Source of the DNA: Choricystis sp. odSpoLacu1
Taxonomy: Eukaryota; Chlorophyta; Trebouxiophyceae
DNA: 64,000 nucleotides
Assembly: GCA_958009055.1 (NCBI GenBank)
Contig: OY253661.1
Coordinates: 310,001 to 374,000, forward strand
Direction: 5' to 3'
Below, one piece after another: positions 41,044 through 49,890 of the stretch; within the stretch, counting starts at the first letter, position 1, and each line of letters begins with the position of its first letter. The position numbers and the translations under genes were made by a program. Below the pieces are notes generated by a model that was given only the letters and a program-made list of their open reading frames with translations, ran no database searches and was not told the DNA's origin.

Positions 41044-41756
41044 GCTGGCGGGGTGTGTGCGCGCGGGAGGGGTGAGCCTGTGGGGAGGGAAAGGGCGCCG
41101 GGGTCGGCGAGATGTGGGCACCCAATTCTGCGCCCTCTGAACACGCCCGCCAGCTTCCGCCCGACTGCACACTGTTCACGAGCCAGCATGCGCCGAGTGC
41201 GTGGTGGTGGTGGGGACCGTTGCTTGGCGGCGCCCAGTCAGGCGGCGGGTATCTTTTGGCATTGCCTCCGTCGAAAATGCGGACCTAGCCGAGCTGTGCC
41301 GACGCCCGGCCCCACGCCCAGTCGCGGCGCGCTCAGCCTCGCTCACGCCCCCCACTCGCAAGCAACGCACCTGAAAGGCCGCCCGAGTCGCGGACGGGGG
41401 CAGGAAATCCGGCGGCTGGCCACGCGTGAGGGTTTTGTTTTTTGTTCGGCAGAGTGGCTGACACACCGACACCGACGTTCACAATTGTGCTGTTGTTTTT
41501 CTTCGCCGCCTTTACCCCAGCGCCGGCGCCTCTCGCCCGTCGCCAAGGTCACACACAGGTGAGGAGGCGTGCAATGCAGGCTGTGAGCCTGCGGTCGGGC
41601 ACGCAAGTGCAGCGGGAGAGTGCAGGGACGAGGCGCAAATGCGCGACCTACGCATGTTCGCGGCCCCGACGCAACGTTTGCCGACGCCCTCCGCCCCCCA
41701 CTCCCCTACCAAACACACAGCAAGGCACACGTGACAGACACCCCAACGCCCACACC
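41044..41756. promoter_or_regulatory. Shared 5' region of VTC4 and VTC1
   Basis: 713 bases between divergent ATGs of two subunits of one complex. I looked for the plant/algal phosphate-starvation box GNATATNC and saw no clear copy. No other gene is recognised here. Confidence 0.45.
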
Positions 41757-42269
41757 ATGTCTGCGGAACACTCGCTGCGCCGCACTGAAGCGAAAGCCTT
41801 CTTCGCCAACGAGCGCACGTTCCTGCACTGGATGAACATGTCGGTCACCCTCGGCTCCATCTCGGCTGCCCTGCTGGGCGTGTCTGGGGTTGCCCACAAG
41901 TCATGGGGCAAGGCGTATGAAGCCCACGCGCGCGCGGTGCGTGCGTTTGCCACGCTAATGATGTGCTTGTCCATCTTCATGGCGGGCTTCGCGGCCCACT
42001 GTTTTCGCGTGCGCGGGGACATGTTGATGTTAGTTGTTTGTGGTTGTGAGGGGAGTGGCGAGGCAGGAGGATCAGGAGGTCGCGGCCGCGGTGGGGGGTA
42101 TTTTTCGCGTGTTTTGGCTCACCCGCGTACCTTCCCTCCCACACACAGCCGCAAAGCCGACGGCCCCTACGACTCGCGTGTCCTGCCCATCGCTCTCGCC
42201 GTTGCCCTCATCGTCATGCTGCTGCTCGTGTTTGGGGGGGCGGTGGCGGAGCTGGTGTCGAGCAAGTGA
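41757..42269 (+). CDS. VTC1-like membrane subunit (DUF202)
   Basis: Small transmembrane subunit of the VTC polyphosphate polymerase. Exons 41757-42028 and 42149-42269, donor GTTAGT, giving 130 aa, almost the length of yeast Vtc1 (129). DUF202 opening: RRTEAKAFFANERTFLHWMN; helices MSVTLGSISAALLGVSGV, AFATLMMCLSIFMAGFAA and VLPIALAVALIVMLLLVFGG. The splice join gives IRKADGPYDSRVLP, aligning with the yeast IRRRGSGPYDDRLGP loop, and this chose the donor among several GT sites. An AATAAA hexamer lies just after the stop (42272-42277). Partner gene VTC4 is divergent upstream. Confidence 0.9.
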   Translation: MSAEHSLRRTEAKAFFANERTFLHWMNMSVTLGSISAALLGVSGVAHKSWGKAYEAHARAVRAFATLMMCLSIFMAGFAAHCFRVRGDMLMLVVCGCEGSGEAGGSGGRGRGGGYFSRVLAHPRTFPPTHSRKADGPYDSRVLPIALAVALIVMLLLVFGGAVAELVSSK

Positions 42270-42454
42270 GAATAAAAAAAAAACATTGACACGAAAAACG
42301 GGCGCCGTCTTGCCCCCTGCGGCATCTGCTGTTGTTGTTTTTTGGGGTTCATTTTGTTTTTTACAGGCGGTGTAAATTCGTGTTTCAGGCAAACAAAAAG
42401 CGCTTAACCGGCTCTCTCTCTCTCTTTGTGTTCAACCCTCTCCCTCTCTCCCTC

Positions 42455-43297
42455 TCACATGCACGCCACAAACGCCGCCACCGCCGCCATAAAGCCAGCC
42501 GCCGCCGCGTCGACCGCCAGACGGGAGGCGGGGTCAGCGCGGGAGCGGAGAGACCGCCACGCGCGCCACGCGGCGAGCGCGGCGGCTGCGAGCGCGACGC
42601 CGACAGCTGATGGCGCGCGTGCGAGGGAAGCCAGGTCGCCACCACCCTGCCGCTTGCTGTCCCGCACAGACGCCAGTACGTCGGCCATCGCGGCCGCCGC
42701 GACGACGGGCGTGCGCGCGGCGACGGGGGAGGCAGGGGGCGGGGGGGCGACGACCCGGGGCAGCGGTTCCCTCACCTCTTCCTCCACCTCCACCCAGGTG
42801 CCGCTGCCCTCCTCATACTCGGACAGCTGGGCAGCGAGTGCGTCCACGCGGGCACTCGCGGCCGCCAGGGCGGCCTCCGCCGCCGCCACCGCGCCGTGCG
42901 CGGCGCCCACGTCGCGGCGCGCGGCCGTGGCGGCGGCTTCCGCAGCTTCTGCGGCCACCGCCTCCGCTTCTGCCTCGGCAGCGGCCACCGTCTGCTCATC
43001 CACCAGCGCCACCTCGGCCCACTCGGCCCGCGTGGCGACGACGGCGGCCAACAGCGCGCGGCGCGCGTCGGTCTGCGCGTCTTGCGCGCGGGTGGCGCCC
43101 TCCAGCCGGGCCCCCAGCTCAGCCAGCTGGGCTTCCAGGGCTTCAGCTTGAGCTGTGAGAGCGTCGGACTCGGGGTCGTCGTCCACTGGGGTGGCGTTGG
43201 CGGCGGGCGCGGCGCGCCGGGGAGGCACGCGGGCGCGGCGCGCGGCAGGGGGCGCGTGAGCGGGGGTGAAAACCGGCCGGGGGCGTGTCAGACGCAT
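42455..43297 (-). CDS. Coiled-coil protein with C-terminal hydrophobic segment, possibly plastid-targeted
   Basis: Single exon, 280 aa, not recognised. The N-terminus MRLTRPRPVFTPAHAPPAAR is basic and lacks acidic residues for about 35 positions, as in a transit peptide. Residues 45-150 form a continuous coiled coil (SDALTAQAEALEAQLAELGA through SARVDALAAQLSEYEEGSGT). A Pro-rich linker follows, then two hydrophobic stretches near the end (VGVALAAAALAAWRAW and AAAGFMAAVAAFVACM), compatible with membrane anchoring. Function unknown. Downstream of the TM9 gene on the same strand. Confidence 0.55.
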   Translation of the reverse strand: MRLTRPRPVFTPAHAPPAARRARVPPRRAAPAANATPVDDDPESDALTAQAEALEAQLAELGARLEGATRAQDAQTDARRALLAAVVATRAEWAEVALVDEQTVAAAEAEAEAVAAEAAEAAATAARRDVGAAHGAVAAAEAALAAASARVDALAAQLSEYEEGSGTWVEVEEEVREPLPRVVAPPPPASPVAARTPVVAAAAMADVLASVRDSKRQGGGDLASLARAPSAVGVALAAAALAAWRAWRSLRSRADPASRLAVDAAAAGFMAAVAAFVACM

Positions 43298-43530
43298 GGT
43301 GAGTGAGTGGAGGTGAGAACGAGGTGAGGAATGTGGGGGGGAGGTGGGGGAGGCGGGTCGAAACTGGACACAAGCTCGAGAGAAATGCGCGCGCGAGTGA
43401 GTTTGAAACTTCGTCGTCGGGCTCTCCGGCTGCTCCTGTGTTTTTGCACGACACCCGACACACACCTGCTCTCTTGCTTGTTTGCACGACACACACTCTA
43501 CCCTCACTCCCCACCACTCTCTCTCCCCCC

Positions 43531-45491
43531 TCAGTCCACCTTCAAGCTCCTGTAAATCCTGCGCACAAACGATGCAGCCGCCACGTGAGCCAACCCCCCC
43601 GTCGCCGTGGCCAGCGTCACCGCAAACATGGCGGTGTGGCCAAAGAAGAAGGCGGTCTGGAAGAAGCCGGTCATGCTGGTGCGCGCAAAGAAGTAGTGGG
43701 TGCCGTATAGGAAGACATACCCCCCCGTGGCTGCCCCCCCCAAAAACGAGGTCCACGCCCAGTTGTAGTTTTCGGAGGCCAGCAGCACGTAGGTGGCCAC
43801 GATGGCGACGCACGCGGTGACGGCGGCCAGGATGGCGAGGACGAGGGCGGCAAAGCCGTAGACATAGTGAACGCGGTACGACCAAAACGATGAAAACACA
43901 AAGAAGGTTTCGATGAAGATGGACCCAAAGGGGAGCAGGCCGGCGGCCGCCACGACGGTGGCGGGGGACCGCCACCAGGGGGCGGGTGGAATGGGGGAGG
44001 GGATGCGCTTGACGCGGCACGGGTCGTCGCGCGCGCCCGCCCAGTTGCGGCCGGCCAGTGTTCCCGCCAGGGACAGGGGCACCGACAGCAGCAGCCACAG
44101 CGCCAACAGGCCGGCCACGCTGCCCCAGGTGGCGGCGGCCAGGGAGTGGTGGGCCAGGGCGACGGTGTTGAGGGTGGCGCCGATGGAGAGAGTCAGCAGC
44201 GGAAACGCGAGTGCGGTGGTCAGCGCACAGCGCACCCACGCCCGCCCCCCCGCGCGCGCGTAGCGCGAGCCAGAGACGTAGCCCCCGATGGTGGAGGTGA
44301 GGGCGTAGGTGACGATGGCGGTGGTGGTGATGGAGCCGCGCTCCGCGAAACCGTCACCGAGCGCCGCCAGGCCGAGCGTCACGCAGGCCAGGCACCACAG
44401 CTGCACGCCTGTGCCGACACCCGCACACAGCAGGCCCAGGCGGGGGGGAGGCCTGAACACGTCGCCATGCACCAGTTTCCACCCGGTTTCATCGCCGTCC
44501 CGGTCCAGGGGGTCGTGGGGGTCGAGGGGGTCACCCTTCCCACTCGTCGGGTCGAGGGCCGATGCGTACCGAGAGAAATCCGATTTCAGAACTTTGACCA
44601 TGATGGCCGCCACGACGCCCGTCAGGAAGACGACCATGAGGGCGGAGTTGACGACGGAGAACCAGTGAATTTGGTGTTCCAGGAAGTGGGCGTCGCGGTC
44701 GAGGTAGAGAGAGAACCGTTTGGCAAACTCCACGTCTGTCTCTGTCCAGGCCACGCTGTAGGTGAGGTCGATGGATGCACCTGGCCGAATGAGGACGGGC
44801 ACTTCGTTGGCAACGTTGACGGAGATGATGCGGTCGCCGTTGACGGCGAACGAAAACGCGCGGTGGGTGAAGACGGAGAGTGGCGCCTTTTCAAAATTGT
44901 CGTCCTCGTCATCAGCCGGCACAGGCCCCACAAACCCGTCCAGCGGCAGGTCGTCCACAAACCATTCCCACCAGTAGTGCCGCTGGACAGCTTTGGCGAG
45001 CGTCTCTGCATCGGTGGTGGTGAGAGTCTGCGAACACAGCGGCGTGTGCGGCACGGGCACGCGGAACGCGATCTCAATTCCCGCATCCACCAGCGCGTTG
45101 CCACCCAGGGCTTCTCCCAGCCCTCCCCACCGTTTGGCGGGCTTGGCGCCGACGGGAGGCGGGGGGCGGCAGAGGGGGAGGGAGTCGTACGCGTACGTTT
45201 GTTGCGGGTTGTTGTAGGGGGACACTTTGTTGACCCACACGACGACGGGGTCGGAGTCGGCGTACTGATGGGTGTGCGTGATGGGGTTGTGTGTGAGTGT
45301 GGTGGTCAGGGCGGGTCGAGGACAGGATGCGATGGGATCGTTCGATGCGCGCCCGCGCCCCCCGCCGACTCCCCCACGCCGTCTCCTCATCCTCCTCCCC
45401 ACTTTGACACATTCACCCTGTGGTTTTTGTCGTCACCGGACACGCCCGCCGCCAGGGCGGCCGCCGCAAGGACGAGCAGGGCGGCGCGCAT
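43531..45491 (-). CDS. Transmembrane-9 superfamily (nonaspanin) protein, TM9SF3-like
   Basis: Endosome/Golgi membrane protein implicated in protein sorting. Exons 45417-45491 and 43531-45264; the join NHR-YADSDPVVVWVNKVSPYN matches the family start. 602 aa. Signal peptide MRAALLVLAAAALAAGVSGD, a lumenal domain with YNNPQQTYAYDSLPLCRPP, the first membrane helix IHWFSVVNSALMVVFLTGVV, then eight further helices including FGSIFIETFFVFSSFWSYRV and MTGFFQTAFFFGHTAM. It ends in RSLKVD, the KxD Golgi-retention motif typical of TM9SF proteins. It faces the kinase gene across 313 bases. Confidence 0.93.
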
Positions 45492-45804
45492 TGGAATTTG
45501 GTCGGGCGCAAAAAAAACGAGTGCGTGGGTTGGCGCCCTTGTGTGACCGCAGCGGCAACACGTACGGGTGGGCGATTGCACAGGCAATGAGGACGCGCGT
45601 GCGAAGCCTCGTCTGGGGAAGCGGGAGCGCGTTTTTTGTTTTTCTGTTCTGCGACAACAAAAAGAAACAGAGGCCGACCCGCTGTCTCACAAAAAACCAT
45701 TCGAGAGACCGGGAGGGCAGCGGCTCCGCCAGGCTCCCCTCCTCTCTCGTCGCACACTAACTGTTTGCATAACCTACCACGCGTCCCGACCTTTCCCGAC
45801 CAAA
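45492..45804. promoter_or_regulatory. Shared 5' region, TM9 / plastid-type kinase
   Basis: 313 bases between divergent ATGs. No element recognised. Confidence 0.35.
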
Positions 45805-47671
45805 ATGTCGGGCGCTGTCCTGTCCACCGCCGCGCACCCCGTGCGGTCCGCTGTTCCGCATGCGCCCGCACGCTTGTCGCTCCGCCCTTCCCGCCCGACC
45901 GCACGCACACTGGCCGCCCTAGAACGCGTCACGACGGCGTGTGCTGCTGTGCCGACCGGAGGCGCCGACGGCGACAGTGAGGCCATTGTGCCGACCCCCG
46001 CACGCCTGCCAACCTCTGCCGAACAACGCTCCCTCGCCCTGGACCCCGCCGACTATGGGCCAGGCGACACGGTGCGTGACTTTGTCATCGTCGCTGTGCT
46101 GGGGCGAGGGGCGACGGGGGTGACGTATCGAGCCACAAAAGTGGGCGCGCCCCCCGACGCCCCCCCCGTCGCCCTCAAAGTCACCCGCCTGCGTGGCCCG
46201 GGTGGCTGGAAAGCGTTCGACCTGGCGGCTCGTGAAGCTGCCGCCCTGAAAGCGTTGAAGCATCCCGGGATTCCGACCTTCATAGACGCGTTTGACATTG
46301 ATACACCCACCGACACGCACCGCGTCCTGGCCCAGGCCGCCATCGAGGGCGGCACCCTGGCCGACGTCGTGGGCAGCGGCTCCCGTGGCACCCCGGCCGA
46401 CGTGGACAGGTTGGCGCGAGGGCTGCTGGATGTGCTGGCGTACCTCGCGTCGCGCGCGCCCCCCATCGTCCACCGTGACGTCAAACCCTCCAACATAGTC
46501 CTCTCGGGAGGCACCTGGGGCGGCGCCCCCACCCTCGTCGACTTTGGGGGCGTCCAAGCCGTGGGCGGCGGCGCGGGGGGCGAGGGGGACGCGTTGGCGG
46601 GCCTGCCGGGGGGGGCGCCCGCGCCTCCAGGCACAACGATCGTCGGGACCGCTGGCTACATGGCGCCCGAGACCATTTGGGCCGCCTCCCCCGCGTCCGA
46701 CATGTATTCTTTAGGTGGTGTCCTGGTGTACGCGTTAACCGGCAAACCGCCTTCCTCGTTCGCGGGGGGCAGGCTGCGCGTCGACACGCGCGCGCTGGGC
46801 GACGTGCCGCCCGCGCTCGCCGCCGTCATTGCGGCTGTCCTGGAGCCTGCGCCCGAGGACAGGCCGACCGCAGCAGCTGCCCTGGCCGCTCTAGATGGGG
46901 GGGCCGTCCGCGTTGGCGGGGTTGGCGCCGCTGCCGACGCCGCGGCCGCCGCCAGGGGCGCGCTGCCGCGTGGCGCTCACGGCGCGCGCGCTGACGGTGG
47001 ACGTGCCGCCCGCGCCCCTGTTTTCGGGCGATCGTGCGGGATCAGCCGTCTTCTCCCTCGTCTGGAACGGCACCATCGCGGCCTGGACGGCCAGCGCGCT
47101 GGCCGCGGGCGCGCTGTCGGCCGCCGCGTTTTCGCTCCCGTTTTGGATTGCCGGCATCGCCGTCACCAAAGACGCGTTGGGCGGCTCCCTCCAAGCCTCT
47201 GGCCTCACCATCGGCCCTCGCACCTGGCGCCTGGAGACGCGGCCCGCGCTGGGCGCCCTGGCGCGCGCGGGGCGGGGGCCGTCAGTGGCTGAAGGCGACA
47301 CGTCCACGCTGCGCGGCGCGCGCGTCGCCATCGTGGCCATCGTCAACGGCGTGCCCCGCACCCGGGTCGAGCTGGTGGACGGCTTCAATGCGCACAGTCT
47401 GGGGGAGGGCCTGCCCCGGGCTGAGCAGGCTTGGCTGGTGGAAACGATCAACGCGCATGTGGCTGCTCTGACAGGCACTCCCGTGTCTGTGCCCCCTGCT
47501 GATGATCCGCCACCCCCGCCACCTGGTGGAGGGTGGTGTGATGACTATGGCATGATGGACGACGGGTTTGGGCGGCCAGGCGGGCTGGTGCGGCGGCAGC
47601 GGGGAGGGCCTGGGTACTGGGGGGGGGCGGGCGCGCTGCCTGGGCCGCTGGATGACGATGTGTGGAGGTGA
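45805..47671 (+). CDS. Ser/Thr protein kinase, cyanobacterial/plastid type
   Basis: Single exon, 621 aa after repair. The first 55 residues are Ser/Arg/Ala-rich without acidic residues, like a chloroplast transit peptide. The kinase domain has VLGRGATGVTYRATKVG (glycine loop), PVALKVTRLRG (Lys near 122), REAAALKALKHPGIPTFID, IVHRDVKPSNIVLSGG, LVDFGGVQAVG (DFG followed by Gly) and GTAGYMAPE. After the kinase come two predicted membrane helices (FSLVWNGTIAAWTASALAAG and SAAAFSLPFWIAGIAV), a layout I associate with cyanobacterial kinases and plant plastid homologues. The frame breaks at G7 46897-46903; one G fewer joins ALDGG to PSALAGLAPL. The C-terminus is Gly/Arg-rich. Confidence 0.8.
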
Positions 47672-47849
47672 GGTTGGCATTGTTCATGCGTGTGCATGGC
47701 TTGCAGCCACACACACGAAGGCCGCTGTCGTTGTTTTTCCTTTGAGAAGCCTTTTTAAACGACAGTGGTGTGCACAGACTTTGGTGTGCACCTCAAACAA
47801 ACACGGGGGTGTGGCTGCCTCCTGCGTGCCCTGGTCCCCTCTCCCATCA

Positions 47850-49625
47850 TCACAACTGGTCAGAGACCCTCTCCAGCCACAACGCTTCCGCGTCCACCCC
47901 CAGACCAGCCAACGCCTCCCGCGCGGCCGCCTGCTCCGCGGTGGACCGGTGCATGTTGACGCCCATGCCGCGCACCGCGCCGTCCACGAGGCAGGCACAC
48001 TCCCACACCCACGCGTCGCGGGGGCGGCCGCCCCCACCGACGGCGGCCAGGGAGGCGGGCCCCGGGGCGACGGGGTGGCCGGGGGACGTGCCCCCCCACG
48101 CGGCCGCGCGCACGTGGCGGCCTCTGTAGGTGACGCCGTCCGCGCCCGCCGCCAACACAAGCAGCGATTTATAGTTGTGGTCCAAGCCAAGGAGGGCGGC
48201 AGCAGCGGGGGTGGCGGGCAGGGAGGCAGCACGGTCGGTCGGGTGGGCGGCCACGGCGGCGGCCACCATGTCAGCGGCGCCGCCGAGGACGGGGGTCAGC
48301 GTGGCCACGACCCACGCTGCTGCCGCCTCCAGCCCCGCTTCTAAGAACAGGGCCCCAGCGACGGCTTCAAAAGCGTCGACCAGCAAGGCAGCTCCTCCAG
48401 GCCCCGACCAGGCAGACGAATACGTTGGATCCGCCATGGCGTGGCCGTTGGCGACGGCGTACGCGTCCAGCCTCGCTGCGGATGCAGCGGCGAGGAGGGT
48501 GCGGCCGCACACGAGCGCGCGCGCGGCGTTGCATAAAACGTGCTCCGTCGCCCGGGGAAAGGCGCGCAGCGCACACCTCCGCGCAGCCAGCTCCAGCACA
48601 GCATCCCCCAGGTACTCCAGCCTCTCAAACTCGGCCCGGGTGGCGGACGGAATTGTGAGGGAGACGGAGGACGGGGCTGTGAGGGCAGCCCGCACGCGGT
48701 CGGCTCCGCGCGCCGACAGCCCCCGCCCCACCAACGCTTCCAGGCGCCACTTCGGCGTGTCGGCCAGGGGGCGGGCCCCCGGGAACCGCCCGTCGGCGCC
48801 AAAGCCGAGGGAGGAGAGGGCGGCCTCGCCGTCGCCGCGCGCGGCGGCCGCGCGGAGGGCGGCCGCACGCGGCGACGCGTGCAGCGAGGGTGGCGCAGGA
48901 GGGCCCACTGCACGCCAGGCCAGAGACCGCACGCGAAAGGGGAGCAGCAGCCACATCCAACAGACAAGGTTGGCGGCCAGGCGGGCGACCGGCCACCGCG
49001 CCGCGAGCGCGGCGGCCGCGCCGCGCGCGAGCGCGGCCACGCGCGCGAGTGGCGGCTCTGCCGCCGGCGCCGGGGGCGGCGCTTGCACAGCCTTCACGCG
49101 CACCGCGGTTCCACCCGCCCGCTTCCGGTGGGCGGCGGCCGCGGCGGCGGTGTGGGCGGCGCGCGTTCCCGGTTCAAGCGTCGGGCCGCGGCGGGGGCCC
49201 GTCTCACTCACGCGCCGCGTCACGGCTTTGCCGCTACGAGGCAGGGGCAGAGCATTGTTGTTGTTGTTGTTTGTGTTGCCTCCACTGTCAGCAGCCAGTT
49301 GGGCAGCCATCTGGGCGCGGGCGGCAGCGCCCAGGCCCGCGGGTTTGGGCGCGGGGGACGGGGGGCGCGCCGCGTCGTGGGTGGCGCGTGGGGGGGCAGC
49401 CGGGCGGCGCGTCCTCCGCAAGGCCAGGCCAGGATGGCCGCAGCTCCCCGCTGCAGGAAGAAAGGGGTGAGTTGGGTGGGTGAGCGGCGGCCAGCGCAGC
49501 ACGCCCCAAATGGCATGGCCGCTGTCCCTCGTTTGTTCTGCCGAGCGCGTGCGCGTTTTTTGCGCCACTGAACGGTTGCGCCTGCACCACGCACCCATCC
49601 AGCGAGACGCTGATATTGAGCGCAT
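47850..49625 (-). CDS. RNase III-like protein with degenerate dsRNA-binding region
   Basis: Probable organellar RNA-processing endonuclease. Longest open frame, up to 591 aa. The start is uncertain: an intron (acceptor CCTGCAG near 49455) may precede GAAAI, and an internal MAAQLAADSGGN is another candidate. The RNase III core starts near TPKWRLEALVGRGLSARGAD and carries the signature ERLEYLGDAVLELAARRCAL, then DAFEAVAGALFLEAGLEAAA with the second acidic cluster. The last 110 residues (LDHNYKSLLVLAAGADGVTY to WECACLVDGAVRGMGVNMHR and STAEQAAAREALAGLG) resemble a worn dsRBD. A hydrophobic stretch LVCWMWLLLPFRV upstream of the core is unusual. Ala/Arg-rich N-terminus suggests organelle targeting. 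Confidence 0.75.
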   Translation of the reverse strand: MRSISASRWMGAWCRRNRSVAQKTRTRSAEQTRDSGHAIWGVLRWPPLTHPTHPFLPAAGSCGHPGLALRRTRRPAAPPRATHDAARPPSPAPKPAGLGAAARAQMAAQLAADSGGNTNNNNNNALPLPRSGKAVTRRVSETGPRRGPTLEPGTRAAHTAAAAAAHRKRAGGTAVRVKAVQAPPPAPAAEPPLARVAALARGAAAALAARWPVARLAANLVCWMWLLLPFRVRSLAWRAVGPPAPPSLHASPRAAALRAAAARGDGEAALSSLGFGADGRFPGARPLADTPKWRLEALVGRGLSARGADRVRAALTAPSSVSLTIPSATRAEFERLEYLGDAVLELAARRCALRAFPRATEHVLCNAARALVCGRTLLAAASAARLDAYAVANGHAMADPTYSSAWSGPGGAALLVDAFEAVAGALFLEAGLEAAAAWVVATLTPVLGGAADMVAAAVAAHPTDRAASLPATPAAAALLGLDHNYKSLLVLAAGADGVTYRGRHVRAAAWGGTSPGHPVAPGPASLAAVGGGGRPRDAWVWECACLVDGAVRGMGVNMHRSTAEQAAAREALAGLGVDAEALWLERVSDQL

Positions 49626-49890
49626 GACTGGGGCGCGTTCGATTGATGTGGGAGGGGGCGGCTGAGAGTTTAGAGGGGCGCCCCAGGGCCCTTTTTGTGT
49701 GTGTCAAGCAATGGTGTTTGACACACAAAAACTTTCTTTTCCAGCGTGTGACTCGATCAACCGCGCGAACGCGTGTGTGCGGGTTCTCACACCGCGCGTG
49801 TGCGCCCGTATCCCCACCTGACTGGGTGGACACACGGCGTGTGGGGCCGAGCGACAGACCCAAACCGGTTGCACCCGACGTTGTTTCGCA

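Noticed and set aside
41044..41756. PHR1-type phosphate box between VTC4 and VTC1
   Set aside because: I looked for GNATATNC by eye and found no convincing copy.
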